Shown here in pieces: positions 32,017 to 42,662 of a stretch of DNA of 64,000 nucleotides. The translations under genes were made by a program, and so were the position numbers. The notes below the pieces were generated by a model that was not told the origin of the DNA, ran no database searches, and saw nothing but the letters and a program-made list of their open reading frames with translations. How positions within the stretch are numbered: position 1 is the first letter of the stretch; each line of letters begins with the position of its first letter. The DNA comes from Methyloversatilis discipulorum (lineage in GTDB: Bacteria; Pseudomonadota; Gammaproteobacteria; Burkholderiales; Rhodocyclaceae), in NCBI RefSeq assembly GCF_000385375.1, contig NZ_ARVV01000001.1, forward strand, positions 1,674,001-1,738,000, in the 5' to 3' direction.

Positions 32017-32222
32017 TCCGCGCAGCGCGCGAGGACGCGTCGGTGCGCGAGCCGCTGCTCAAGCTGCTCGCGCTGGATGACGCCGCCCGCGTGCGGGCGA
32101 TCGAGAAGTGGGTGAAGGAGGGCGTGGCCGCCGGGCAGTCGATCGAACTGCTGTCGGCCATCGCCTGGCTGACCGACGACGACGTGGCGCGCGAGGCGCG
32201 CGACGTACTGGCGCAGTCGTGA
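31986..32222 (+). CDS. hypothetical protein, 78 aa, overlapping both neighbours
   Basis: I do not recognise this protein. It starts at an ATG (31986) 31 bases inside the end of the UgpB-like gene, in a different frame, and its stop overlaps the GTG start of ugpQ. The product is small, soluble and helical (SVREPLLKLLALDDAARVRAIEKWV then GQSIELLSAIAWLTDDDVAREARDVL). Its coupling on both sides argues that it is a real gene and part of the ugpB-like/ugpQ unit. Function is unknown. Confidence 0.6.
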   Translation: MCGSDQLVLLIRAAREDASVREPLLKLLALDDAARVRAIEKWVKEGVAAGQSIELLSAIAWLTDDDVAREARDVLAQS

Positions 32223-32947
32223 GCGCCTGGCCCCGGCCGCTGTGGATCGCCCACCGCGGCGGCGGGGCCGCCGCACCCGAGAATACGCTGGCCGCCATCC
32301 GCGCCGGCGCGGCGGCGGGCTTCCGCATGGTCGAGTTCGACGTGATGCTCAGCCGCGACGGCGTGCCGCTGCTGATCCACGACGAGACGCTTGAGCGGAC
32401 GACCGATGGCCACGGTCTGGTGTGCGAGCACGATTTTGCAGCGCTGCAGCGACTCGATGCGGGCCGCTGGCATGGTCCCGCCTTCGCCGGCGAACGCCTG
32501 CCCGCACTCGAACAGGCACTCGACCTGTTGCTGGCGCTGGATCTGGACGCCAATATCGAAATCAAGCCTGCCCGTGGTTTCGAGCAGGCGACCGGCGAAA
32601 CGGCAGCGCGACTGATCGCAGCGCGCTGGCCCGCAGACCGCCGTCCACCCCTGCTGTCCTCCTTCGACTTTCCGGCGCTCGACGCCGCCCGTCGCGTCGC
32701 ACCGCAGTTGCCGCGCGGCCTGCTGTTCGAGGAAGTGCCCGCGGACTGGCGTGCGCCGATGCAGGCGCACGAGGCGGTGTCGCTGCACTGCGACCACAGC
32801 CGGCTGAGCCCAGAGCGCATGCGCGACATCGTGTCGGCCGGTGTGCCCTTGCTCTGCTACACCGTCAATGACGCCGCACGTGCGGCGGCGCTGGTTGCGG
32901 CCGGCGTCAGCGGGCTGTTTACCGACCGCCTCGATCTGCTGACCTGA
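32219..32947 (+). CDS. ugpQ: glycerophosphodiester phosphodiesterase UgpQ
   Basis: UgpQ hydrolyses glycerophosphodiesters to glycerol-3-phosphate and an alcohol in the cytoplasm. The 242-aa TIM-barrel protein has IAHRGGGAAAPENTLAAI with the catalytic His and Glu, then EFDVMLSRDGVPLLIHDETLERTTDG, NIEIKP and VNDAARAAALVAAGVSGLFTDR. The GTG at 32219 overlaps the preceding gene. There is no signal peptide. With glpK 3 kb away it fits recycling of phospholipid head groups into glycerol metabolism. Confidence 0.93.
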   Translation: MSAWPRPLWIAHRGGGAAAPENTLAAIRAGAAAGFRMVEFDVMLSRDGVPLLIHDETLERTTDGHGLVCEHDFAALQRLDAGRWHGPAFAGERLPALEQALDLLLALDLDANIEIKPARGFEQATGETAARLIAARWPADRRPPLLSSFDFPALDAARRVAPQLPRGLLFEEVPADWRAPMQAHEAVSLHCDHSRLSPERMRDIVSAGVPLLCYTVNDAARAAALVAAGVSGLFTDRLDLLT

Positions 32948-32950
32948 CGC

Positions 32951-33784
32951 TTACAGCGGCGGCATGCGCGTGACAGCGTGCTGCTTGAAGATGCGGTCCA
33001 GCGTGCCGTCGCGCTCCATGTCCGCGAGCGCCGACTGCAGCGCCTGCGCGAGCGCCTCGTCACTGGCGCCGACCGCCAGCCCGAGCGCCCATCCGGCCTG
33101 CGGCAGGCCGGGCAGCGCCGGCGGCATGCTCATCGTGAAGCGCTTGCCGGTCGCAGCCATCATCGGCTCGATCTGGCTGCGCATGCCGAGAAAGCCGGCG
33201 ATGCGCCCTTCTTCCAGCGCACGGCGCGCGTCGTCCATCGAGTGGAAATGCTGCACCTGACTGCGCAGCCGCCCGCCATCCGACGACAGCAGCGCCATCG
33301 ACATGATGGATTCGCTCTCGGCCCCCAGTGCCTGTCCGTCGATGTCGGCCACCTTGTCGAGCTTGGGCAGCAGCTCTGTCGAGCGGATGGCCGCCAGGGT
33401 TTCGCGGTGATAGGCGCCGAAGATCTTCACCTGCGGATTGCGTGCACTCATCGTTGCATCGACCGGCACGTGCATCATCACGTCGGACACGCCAGGACCG
33501 AGGACGGTGCCTTTCCAGACGATGTTGCGCAGGTCGTCGTTCATGTTCTCGTCAGCGTCGTAGCTGCGCACGTCAGGCTTCACGCCCAGCCGCTCGGCCA
33601 ATGCGCGGCCGAGGTCGACGTCGATGCCGCGGCCGGCGTCGGCGTAGGGCGAGAAATCCTTGTAGACGCCGATGCGCAATGTGCCGCTTGAGCGGACTTC
33701 AGCGAGGTCGCGCGCCTCGGCGCTAGCGCTGGTGAAGGCGCAGGCGGCGACGATCAGGGCGGTGGCGAGGGGCAGGGCAGACAT
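32951..33784 (-). CDS. periplasmic substrate-binding protein, family 3
   Basis: This 277-aa exported protein has a signal peptide (1-22) and the family 3 solute-binding fold (LRIGVYKDFSPYADAGRGIDVDLGRALAERLGV). The following DENMNDDLRNIVWKG and SDVMMHVPVD segments characterise a subgroup often seen without transporter genes and near redox or quinoprotein clusters. No permease or ATPase is adjacent. The ATG at 33784 has GGAG eight bases upstream. It is convergent with ugpQ and divergent from a sensor kinase, and might feed a signal to that kinase; this is speculation. Confidence 0.85.
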   Translation of the reverse strand: MSALPLATALIVAACAFTSASAEARDLAEVRSSGTLRIGVYKDFSPYADAGRGIDVDLGRALAERLGVKPDVRSYDADENMNDDLRNIVWKGTVLGPGVSDVMMHVPVDATMSARNPQVKIFGAYHRETLAAIRSTELLPKLDKVADIDGQALGAESESIMSMALLSSDGGRLRSQVQHFHSMDDARRALEEGRIAGFLGMRSQIEPMMAATGKRFTMSMPPALPGLPQAGWALGLAVGASDEALAQALQSALADMERDGTLDRIFKQHAVTRMPPL

Positions 33785-33971
33785 CGGCAGACTCCAGTGG
33801 TGAGGTAGCGCGAGCTTATGGGCCCGCCCGCCCGCCGGCACCGGCGTTCTGCAGTGCGCCAGCCAGTCAATTTGCCCGCAGTGCGTTCGGAGCGTCCGGC
33901 CTATCATTGCCGTCGCTGCCGCCCTGTGCGCCGACAGCGTGCCCCGGTCACCCTCTCGATTGTCCCTGCCG

Positions 33972-35354
33972 ATGAAACGCGTCGACCTCAAGCGCATCCT
34001 GCTGATGCGCATCACGCTGTTCGCGCTCGTGCTGCTGTTCTGCGCCATCGCGGTCACGCTGAAACAGACCCGAGATCGCCTGCATGCGGATATCCCGCGT
34101 ACCGGCGGCACGATGAAGCAGCTGATCGAAACCGAGATCGCGCGCGCGACGCCGCCCTTCGTGCGCGATCTGCACGGCATCGAACTGACAGGGCTGGAAG
34201 GCATAGGCCGGCTCGTGCACTTCTGTGCTGCGGTGACCGATATCTACAGCCGGCCGGTGGTGCAGCGCTGCTTTGGCGACGCCGAGGCGCCGCGCTGGCT
34301 GCCGGCCTCGCTGATGCGCAGCGTGGTCGGCGAGGAGGCGCGCTATATCGGCCCGGTCGGCAAGTATCCGGGCATCAAGGTGGGTGAGCTGACGGTGACG
34401 CCGAATTTCGCCAGCGTCGCCCAGTCCGTGTGGTCGGACATCCGCAACCTGCTGATCATCACCGCCGGTGTGCTGCTGCTCAACGTGCTGGTCTATCTGC
34501 CGGTGCGTCGCGTGCTGCGGCCGACCGACGACATCCTGCGCGGACTCGGGCGGATGGAGGCGGGCGACCTGTCGGTGCGGTTGCCGTCCTTCGAGCTGAT
34601 CGAACTGCAGCGCATCAGCGATGTGTTCAACCACCTCGCCGAGCGGCTGGAGAACACGATGGGCGAACAGCGCGAACTGGCGCGCCGGCTGCTCGAAGTG
34701 CGCGAGGAGGAGCGGCGCCGGCTGGCGCGCGAACTGCACGACGAGCTGGGGCAGTGCCTCACCTCGATACAGGCCGAAGCCGCCTATGCGCGCGAACTGG
34801 CGCACGACCAGCTTCCGGCGCTGACGCCCAGCGCCGAGGCCATCTCGCGCATCACCGCGCACATGATGGAGGTGCTGCAGCTCATCCTGCGCGAACTGCG
34901 GCCGGTCGGGCTGGAGGCCTTCGGCCTGGCGGCCAGCCTGGAACAGCTGGTCGACAGCCGCAACCGCAGCAGCCACGGCCGCTGCCTGCACACGCTGAAA
35001 ATCGACGGCGACGTCGGCGGTCTGGCCGACAATCTGAACGTGAGCCTCTACCGCATCGTCCAGGAAAGCCTGACCAACGCGCAGAAGCACGCCGACGCGC
35101 GCCACATCGCGGTGACGCTGCGCTGCGACGGCAACGAACTGCGGCTGTATGTCGACGACGACGGCCGCTCTGAACCCGGTTCGACCTTCGATGGCGGGCT
35201 CGGCGTACTCGGCATGCGCGAGCGCGTGCAGGCGCTGGGCGGACGGCTGACGCTGACGCTGCGCGACGAGGGCGGGCTGCGCGTCGAAGTCGTGGTGCCG
35301 GCCGATGCCGGGCGGCCGAGTCCGGCCGCGAACGTACAGGAGATGCACGCATGA
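33972..35354 (+). CDS. membrane sensor histidine kinase (HisKA_3 type)
   Basis: This 460-aa kinase has two membrane helices (residues about 12-31 and LLIITAGVLLLNVLVYLPV near 160-178) flanking a periplasmic domain of about 125 residues. A HAMP domain, the HisKA_3 motif RRLARELHDELGQCLTSIQAEA, and an ATPase domain ending in a GGLGVLGMRERVQALGGRL box follow. The ATG at 33972 is used; a GTG 11 codons upstream is possible. Its stop overlaps the start of the response regulator. It belongs to the NarX/UhpB-like group. Confidence 0.9.
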   Translation: MKRVDLKRILLMRITLFALVLLFCAIAVTLKQTRDRLHADIPRTGGTMKQLIETEIARATPPFVRDLHGIELTGLEGIGRLVHFCAAVTDIYSRPVVQRCFGDAEAPRWLPASLMRSVVGEEARYIGPVGKYPGIKVGELTVTPNFASVAQSVWSDIRNLLIITAGVLLLNVLVYLPVRRVLRPTDDILRGLGRMEAGDLSVRLPSFELIELQRISDVFNHLAERLENTMGEQRELARRLLEVREEERRRLARELHDELGQCLTSIQAEAAYARELAHDQLPALTPSAEAISRITAHMMEVLQLILRELRPVGLEAFGLAASLEQLVDSRNRSSHGRCLHTLKIDGDVGGLADNLNVSLYRIVQESLTNAQKHADARHIAVTLRCDGNELRLYVDDDGRSEPGSTFDGGLGVLGMRERVQALGGRLTLTLRDEGGLRVEVVVPADAGRPSPAANVQEMHA

Positions 35355-36001
35355 TCCGTCTGTTGCTGGTCGATGACCACGCCGTGGTGCGCGAGGGTTA
35401 CCGGCGCCTGCTCGAACGTCGGGCCGACCTGCGCATCGAGGCCGAGGCGGCCAGCGCGAACGAGGCGCTGACCGCCTTCCGCGCGGTGCAGCCCGATGTC
35501 GTCGTTCTCGATCTGGGCCTGCCCGACATGGGCGGCGTCGAACTGGTGCGCCGGCTCGTGCAGCGCGACGCGCGTGCGCGCATCCTGGTGTTCAGCATGC
35601 ACCGCGATCCACTGTTCGCCTCGCAGGCGCTGCGCGCCGGTGCACTCGGCTACGTTACCAAGAGCTGCGCGCCCGACGTGCTGATCGATGCTGTCTATCA
35701 GGTCGCGGCGCGCCGCCGTGTGCTCAGCCCGGACATCGCGCCGGAACTGGCGCTGGCATTGCTGAACGATGCCGACAATCCGCTCGACGCGCTGTCGCCG
35801 CGCGAATTCGAGGTGCTGCGCATGCTGCTCGACGGGCGTTCGGCCGACGAGATCGGCCAGGCACTGCACATCAGCCCGAAAACCGCGCAGAACACGCACT
35901 ACCAGATCAAGGCCAAGCTCGGCACCCGCACCGACATCGACCTAGTGCGGCTGGCGATGAAGTGGGGCCTGGTCGCGAACGAAGGGCAGACCGACGCGTA
36001 A
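35351..36001 (+). CDS. NarL/FixJ-family response regulator
   Basis: This 216-aa regulator has a receiver domain (Asp8-Asp9, acceptor Asp54 in VVVLDLGLPDMGG, Lys in GYVTKSCAPDVL). The LuxR-type helix-turn-helix reads LSPREFEVLRMLLDGRSADEIGQALHISPKTAQNTHYQIKAKL. It is coupled to the kinase by ATGA. It is convergent with glpK, seven bases away. Targets are unknown; neighbours suggest a possible link to glycerol or glycerophosphodiester use. Confidence 0.93.
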   Translation: MIRLLLVDDHAVVREGYRRLLERRADLRIEAEAASANEALTAFRAVQPDVVVLDLGLPDMGGVELVRRLVQRDARARILVFSMHRDPLFASQALRAGALGYVTKSCAPDVLIDAVYQVAARRRVLSPDIAPELALALLNDADNPLDALSPREFEVLRMLLDGRSADEIGQALHISPKTAQNTHYQIKAKLGTRTDIDLVRLAMKWGLVANEGQTDA

Positions 36002-36008
36002 GTGCGGG

Positions 36009-37517
<1,509 letters not shown>

Positions 37518-37719
37518 GGCAGAAATCCTCCATCCGTGGGGGGATGTGACGGGGGGCGGCGGTGTGCGTGCTGACGACAGCCTCCGACGATACCGGCCCG
37601 GCCCGCGCTTGCAAACGTCCGCGTCGCCCCGATATGCAGTGTCATGCCGTCATGCCGCCCCGGCAGGTCGCCGCGCGCCATTCCCATTCTCGTCGCACCA
37701 TATTCAAGCTGGAGTTCCG

Positions 37720-38742
37720 ATGTCCGAACCGTTCAACATTCCGCTGTCCATGCTCGACCTGGTGCCGGTCCGCCACGGCGGCAGCGTGGCCGATGCGCTG
37801 CAGGAATCCGTCGCACTGGCGCGCCACGTCGAGCAACTCGGCTTCCGGCGATACTGGCTGGCCGAGCACCACAATATGGACGGCATCGCCAGCGCAGCGA
37901 CCGCGGTGCTGATCGGTCATGTCGCGGGCCAGACCTCGCGCATCCGTGTCGGCTCGGGCGGCGTCATGCTGCCCAACCACGCGCCGCTGGTGGTGGCGGA
38001 AAACTTCGGCACGCTGGCGACGCTGTACCCGGGGCGCATCGACCTGGGGCTCGGCCGTGCACCGGGTGCCGACCGCGCGACCATGCGCGCACTGCGCCGC
38101 GATCTGTCGGGCAACGGCGACGATTTCCCGGAACAGGTGGCGGAACTGCGGGCCCTGCTGGCACCGGCGCAGCCCGGTCAGGCGGTGCGCGCGATGCCGG
38201 GCGAAGGCACCGAAGTGCCGGTGTGGCTGCTCGGGTCCAGCCTGTTCAGTGCCCAGCTGGCGGCCCAGCTGGGCCTGCCCTATGCCTTCGCCGCCCATTT
38301 CGCGCCGCGCATGATGCTGGAGGCTGCCCGCCTGTACCGCGGACTGTTCCAACCGTCGGCCGTGCTCGACCGCCCGCATCTGATGCTGGGCGTGCCGGTG
38401 GTGGCTGCCGACAGCGACGACGAGGCGCGCTGGCTTGCCACCTCGACGCAGCAGCGCGTGCTGGCGCTGCTGCGTGGCGAGTCGCTGCGACTGCGGCCGC
38501 CGGTGGCCGACATGACGCCGCTGTGGGCCGGGCACGAGAAGGCGTCGGTCGATGCTTTCCTCGCCGAAGCGGTGGTCGGCGGTCCGGACACCGTACGCCG
38601 GGGGCTCGCATCGCTGGTCGAGCGCACCGGGGCGGACGAGCTGATGGTGGTCACCGACATCCACGATTTCTCGCTGCGCCTGCGTTCCTGCCGCATCGTC
38701 GCCGAGGTGGCCGGCGTGAGCGCTGAGCCCGCTGTCGCATGA
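37720..38742 (+). CDS. LLM-class flavin-dependent oxidoreductase
   Basis: This 340-aa protein has the bacterial-luciferase-like TIM barrel, with [45 protein letters not shown] and [39 protein letters not shown] interrupted by normal spacing. The AEHH motif is typical of the flavin-dependent monooxygenase-like group related to E. coli YhbW. Such proteins use reduced FMN supplied by a reductase. GGAG precedes the ATG at 37720. The substrate is unknown and no reductase gene is adjacent. Confidence 0.9.
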   Translation: MSEPFNIPLSMLDLVPVRHGGSVADALQESVALARHVEQLGFRRYWLAEHHNMDGIASAATAVLIGHVAGQTSRIRVGSGGVMLPNHAPLVVAENFGTLATLYPGRIDLGLGRAPGADRATMRALRRDLSGNGDDFPEQVAELRALLAPAQPGQAVRAMPGEGTEVPVWLLGSSLFSAQLAAQLGLPYAFAAHFAPRMMLEAARLYRGLFQPSAVLDRPHLMLGVPVVAADSDDEARWLATSTQQRVLALLRGESLRLRPPVADMTPLWAGHEKASVDAFLAEAVVGGPDTVRRGLASLVERTGADELMVVTDIHDFSLRLRSCRIVAEVAGVSAEPAVA

Positions 38743-38771
38743 ACGCTGCGGCGGGCCGGCGGCAGCGTGAA

Positions 38772-38780
38772 TGCTAGAAT
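38772..38780 (+). promoter_or_regulatory. extended -10 promoter of alaS
   Basis: TGC followed by TAGAAT (38775-38780) is a strong extended -10 in the 90-base gap before alaS. It is placed 53 bases from the ATG. No -35 is evident, as usual for extended -10 promoters. Confidence 0.55.
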
Positions 38781-38832
38781 CCGCGACTGTTTTCGCGCCG
38801 CAGCGCGCGCCCTGAAATCCTGATTGCCGACC

Positions 38833-41451
38833 ATGAACAGCGCCGATATCCGCTCCGCCTTCCTGAATTTCTTCGCTTCCAAGGGCCACCAGATCGTGGC
38901 TTCCAGCTCGCTGGTGCCGCACGAGGACCCGACGCTGCTGTTCACCAATGCCGGCATGAACCAGTTCAAGGACGTGTTCCTCGGCTTCGACAAGCGCAGC
39001 TACAACCGCGCCACCACCTCGCAGAAATGCGTGCGTGCCGGCGGCAAGCACAACGACCTGGAAAACGTCGGCTACACCGCGCGCCACCACACCTTCTTCG
39101 AAATGCTGGGCAACTTCAGCTTCGGCGACTACTTCAAGCGCGACGCCATCGCGTTTGCGTGGGAACTGCTGACCGAAGTGTTCAAGCTGCCGAAAGACAA
39201 GCTCACGATCACCGTCTATGCCGAGGACGACGAAGCCTTCGACATCTGGACGAAGGACATCGGCGTGCCGGCCGAGCGCGTCATCCGCATCGGCGACAAC
39301 AAGGGCGCGCGCTACGCTTCCGACAACTTCTGGATGATGGGCGACACCGGTCCCTGCGGCCCGTGTACCGAAATCTTCTACGATCACGGCGCCGACATTC
39401 CGGGCGGCCCGCCGGGTTCGCCTGACGAGGATGGCGACCGTTTCATCGAGATCTGGAACAACGTGTTCATGCAGTACAACCGCGACGAAGCGGGCGTGCT
39501 GCATCCGCTGCCCAAGCCCAGCGTGGACACCGGCATGGGTCTGGAGCGCATCGCCGCCGTGCTGCAGGGCGTGCACAGCAATTACGAGATCGACCTGTTC
39601 GTCGCACTGATCGCGGCGGCCGCGCGTGAAACGAACACCACCGACCTCGACACGCCGTCGCTGAAGGTGCTGGCCGACCACATCCGCGCCTGTTCCTTCC
39701 TGATCGCCGACGGCGTCATTCCGGGCAACGAAGGCCGCGGCTACGTGCTCCGCCGCATCATCCGCCGCGCCATCCGCCACGGTTACAAGCTGGGCGCGCG
39801 CGCCGCCTTCTTCCACCGCATGGTGCCGGACCTGGTGGCGCAGATGGGTGCCGCCTACCCGGATCTGGCGGCGGCGCAGCAGAAGGTGATGGACGTGCTG
39901 CGGCAGGAGGAGGAGCGCTTCTTCGCCACCATCGCCAACGGCATGGACATCCTCGAATCGGCGCTGGCCGCGCTGGCGCAGGGCGCCGCGCTGGATGGCG
40001 AAACCGCGTTCAAGCTGCATGACACCTACGGCTTCCCGCTCGACCTGACCGCCGACATCTGCCGCGAGCGCGGCGTGACGGTGGATACCGAAGGCTTCGA
40101 CGCCGCGATGGCGCGGCAGAGGGAACAGGCGCGCGCCGCCGGCAAGTTCAAGATGGCGACCGCGCTGGAGTACGACGGCGTTCAGACCACCTTCCGTGGC
40201 TACGACACGCTGGAAGCGGCGGGCAAGGTGGTCGCGCTGTACCGCGACGGCGCGCCGGTGAATGAGCTGCACGAAGGCGAACTGGGCGTTGTAGTGCTCG
40301 ACGAAACGCCGTTCTACGCCGAATCCGGCGGTCAGGTCGGCGACCGCGGCGAACTGCGCGCGGCACAGGGCATCTTCAAGGTCGAGGACACGCTGAAGAT
40401 ACAGGCGGCGGTGTTCGGCCACCACGGCGTGGTGGGCACCGGCCGCATCGCGGTCGGCGACAGCGTCAGCGCGCGCGTCGATGTGCGCGCCCGCGCAGCG
40501 ACCGCACGCAATCACTCGGTCACCCACCTGATGCACAAGGCGCTGCGCGAGGTGCTCGGCGATCACGTGCAGCAGAAGGGCTCGCTGGTCGATGCCGACA
40601 AGACCCGCTTCGACTTCGTGCATAACGCGCCGATGAGCGACGACGAGATCAGCCGCGTCGAACGCATCGTCAATGCCGAAATCCTCGCCAACGCGGCCAC
40701 CCAGGCGCGCGTGATGGGCATCGAGGACGCGCAGAAGTCGGGCGCCATGATGCTGTTCGGCGAGAAGTACGGCGACGAGGTGCGTGTGCTCGACATCGGT
40801 TCGTCGCGCGAACTGTGCGGCGGCACCCACGTCGCGCGCACCGGCGACATCGGCCTGTTCAAGATCACGGTCGAAGCCGGTGTGGCCGCCGGCGTCCGCC
40901 GCGTCGAGGCGATCACCGGCGAGAACGCGGTGGCTTTCGTGCAGCGTCAGGACAGGCTGGTGTCGGAAGCGGCCGCCGCGTTCAAGGCGCCGGCCAACGA
41001 ACTGCCGGCCAAGATCGCCCAGGTGATCGACAACGTGCGCGCGCTGGAAAAGGAGATCGCCCGCCTGAAGAGCAAGCTCGCCGCCAGCCAGGGCGACGAA
41101 CTGGCCGCGCAGGCGGTGGCGATCGGCGGCGCGAAGGTGCTGGCCGCGGTGATGGAAGGTGCCGACGTGCCGGCGCTGCGCGAAACGCTGGACAAGCTGC
41201 GCGACAAGCTCGGCTCGGCCGCCATCGTGCTGGCCGCCGTGAACGACGGCAAGGTGAGCCTGATCGCTGGCGTCACGCCGGATCTGACGGCGAAGGTGAA
41301 GGCCGGCGAGCTGGTCAATTTCGTCGCGGCCCAGGTCGGCGGCAAGGGTGGCGGCAAGCCGGACATGGCGCAGGCCGGCGGCACCCAGCCGGAAAACCTG
41401 CCGGCAGCGCTGGCCGGCGTCGGCAAATGGGTGGAAGGAAAGCTCGGATGA
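38833..41451 (+). CDS. alaS: alanyl-tRNA synthetase
   Basis: AlaS charges tRNA-Ala. The 872-aa protein starts with [19 protein letters not shown] and has class II motifs ([47 protein letters not shown]). The editing domain has the zinc ligands in [12 protein letters not shown] and in [14 protein letters not shown]. It ends with a C-Ala domain of [15 protein letters not shown] type. Length and domains are complete. It overlaps the following small gene by ATGA. Confidence 0.98.
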   Translation: MNSADIRSAFLNFFASKGHQIVASSSLVPHEDPTLLFTNAGMNQFKDVFLGFDKRSYNRATTSQKCVRAGGKHNDLENVGYTARHHTFFEMLGNFSFGDYFKRDAIAFAWELLTEVFKLPKDKLTITVYAEDDEAFDIWTKDIGVPAERVIRIGDNKGARYASDNFWMMGDTGPCGPCTEIFYDHGADIPGGPPGSPDEDGDRFIEIWNNVFMQYNRDEAGVLHPLPKPSVDTGMGLERIAAVLQGVHSNYEIDLFVALIAAAARETNTTDLDTPSLKVLADHIRACSFLIADGVIPGNEGRGYVLRRIIRRAIRHGYKLGARAAFFHRMVPDLVAQMGAAYPDLAAAQQKVMDVLRQEEERFFATIANGMDILESALAALAQGAALDGETAFKLHDTYGFPLDLTADICRERGVTVDTEGFDAAMARQREQARAAGKFKMATALEYDGVQTTFRGYDTLEAAGKVVALYRDGAPVNELHEGELGVVVLDETPFYAESGGQVGDRGELRAAQGIFKVEDTLKIQAAVFGHHGVVGTGRIAVGDSVSARVDVRARAATARNHSVTHLMHKALREVLGDHVQQKGSLVDADKTRFDFVHNAPMSDDEISRVERIVNAEILANAATQARVMGIEDAQKSGAMMLFGEKYGDEVRVLDIGSSRELCGGTHVARTGDIGLFKITVEAGVAAGVRRVEAITGENAVAFVQRQDRLVSEAAAAFKAPANELPAKIAQVIDNVRALEKEIARLKSKLAASQGDELAAQAVAIGGAKVLAAVMEGADVPALRETLDKLRDKLGSAAIVLAAVNDGKVSLIAGVTPDLTAKVKAGELVNFVAAQVGGKGGGKPDMAQAGGTQPENLPAALAGVGKWVEGKLG

Positions 41452-41741
41452 GAATCGCTGCAGTGTTGCTGATGGTGCTGGCTTCGGCCGGCGCGCTGGC
41501 CGGCGAGGGCGCGGTGATCGAGGCGACCACGGCCAGTGGCGACAAGGTCGAACTGATGCCGGACGGCCGCTGGCGTTTCGTCGATCAGGCGAAGCAGGCC
41601 GAGGCGAAGAAGGTGGCCGATACCTACCCGCAGAATCACCTGCGGCCGGAAGGTGCGCAGGGCGGCTGGTTCGGCACGCGCACCATCCTGCCTGGCGACA
41701 AGGACTACAACCGCGGCACGCTGAACCCGAAGATGCGCTGA
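41448..41741 (+). CDS. small secreted protein, 97 aa, coupled to alaS
   Basis: The product has a signal peptide (1-18, ending ALAG). The mature domain of about 79 residues begins [24 protein letters not shown], a beta-hairpin pattern, and ends [13 protein letters not shown]. It overlaps alaS by ATGA, so it is translated from the same message. I do not recognise the family with certainty; similar DxVxLxxDGRWxW patterns occur in small periplasmic DUF proteins. Function is unknown. Confidence 0.75.
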   Translation: MRIAAVLLMVLASAGALAGEGAVIEATTASGDKVELMPDGRWRFVDQAKQAEAKKVADTYPQNHLRPEGAQGGWFGTRTILPGDKDYNRGTLNPKMR

Positions 41742-41754
41742 ACGCCGTAACGAA

Positions 41755-41779
41755 AATGCCGCCCTCGGGCGGCATTTTT
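41755..41779. terminator. terminator after the alaS operon
   Basis: ATGCCGCC pairs with GGCGGCAT around CTCG, followed by TTTT and preceded by AAAA. It serves the alaS transcript and probably also the convergent HDOD gene. Confidence 0.88.
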
Positions 41780-41803
41780 CATTGCGCGGCAGGCGGGGCG
41801 TCC

Positions 41804-42643
41804 TCAGTCCGCCTGTTCGTCACCGTCTGCGCGCTCGGCGCAGCTGCGAATGTCCTGCAGGATGCCGGCGGCGTCGAGCCCGCACATATCGGTCACCGTA
41901 TTGTCGAGCCGTTGCACGATGTCCTCGGGTGCGGTCTGTTGTTCGAGTTCGAACGCACACTGCGCGGCCACGTGGGCCAGACGGGCCAGCAGGCTGGCGT
42001 CCGGATTGCGCGGCTGGCAGTAGTACTCGAGCGCGGTGGAAATATCGTCCGGGAAGTTCCAGCGCATCGCCAGTTCGGCACCGACTTCGCAGTGATGGGT
42101 GTTCAGCTTGTGCTGTTCCACCGTTGCACGCTCGCTCATGCCCAGCCCCTGGCATTCGCTCATGATTTCGTCGGCGACGCGCGGAAAGGCGATGTGGATC
42201 ATCAGCTGGCCGACGCGCAGCATCAGGCCGGCACTGTAGGCGCGTTCGCCATTCTCGCCGGCGCGTCGCGCCAGCTGCGATGCGATCGATGCGGTCAGCA
42301 GCGCGTGGCGCCAGAACGACTGCAGGTCGACGCCCGGCACTTTGGGGAAACTGCTGCTGACGCCGGCCGAGATCACCAGCGTGCGCATCGCGCGGGTGCC
42401 GATCAGCGACACCGCCTCGTCGATCGATCCCACCGCGCGGCGGCTGCCGTAGTAGCCCGAGTTCGCAAGTTTCAGCACGCGCGCGGAAATGGTCGGGTCG
42501 GTGCGGATTTCGCCGATCAGCGGCAGCAGATCGGCGTCTTCGTCGCGCAGTGTCTCTATCATCTTCTGCACGACGCGCGGAATGCTCGGCAACTGGCCGG
42601 CGGCGGCGAACAGGCGTTCGATGGCATGTGTTCGGGAAATCAT
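41804..42643 (-). CDS. HDOD-domain signalling protein
   Basis: This 279-aa cytoplasmic protein consists mainly of an HDOD domain (LPSIPRVVQKMIETL; DPTISARVLKLANSGYYG; SFWRHALLTASIASQLARRAG). HDOD domains look like inactive or divergent HD phosphohydrolases and serve as output or scaffold modules in c-di-GMP and stress signalling. The start at 42643 (MISRTHAIERLF) has GGAAAG upstream. It is 19 bases downstream of an EAL-HDOD gene on the same strand, so the two probably act together. Confidence 0.88.
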   Translation of the reverse strand: MISRTHAIERLFAAAGQLPSIPRVVQKMIETLRDEDADLLPLIGEIRTDPTISARVLKLANSGYYGSRRAVGSIDEAVSLIGTRAMRTLVISAGVSSSFPKVPGVDLQSFWRHALLTASIASQLARRAGENGERAYSAGLMLRVGQLMIHIAFPRVADEIMSECQGLGMSERATVEQHKLNTHHCEVGAELAMRWNFPDDISTALEYYCQPRNPDASLLARLAHVAAQCAFELEQQTAPEDIVQRLDNTVTDMCGLDAAGILQDIRSCAERADGDEQAD

Positions 42644-42662
42644 TGCTGCGTCTTTCCGGCAG

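Noticed and set aside
32951..33784. XoxJ/MxaJ-type protein of methanol oxidation
   Set aside because: It lacks the CADPxNLP start of that family, and the quinoprotein cluster is nearly 25 kb away, so only a family 3 binding protein is called.
37642..41775. Very long minus-strand open frame opposite alaS and the flavin oxidoreductase gene
   Set aside because: It is a high-GC shadow of clear genes on the other strand, is low-complexity in translation and resembles no family.
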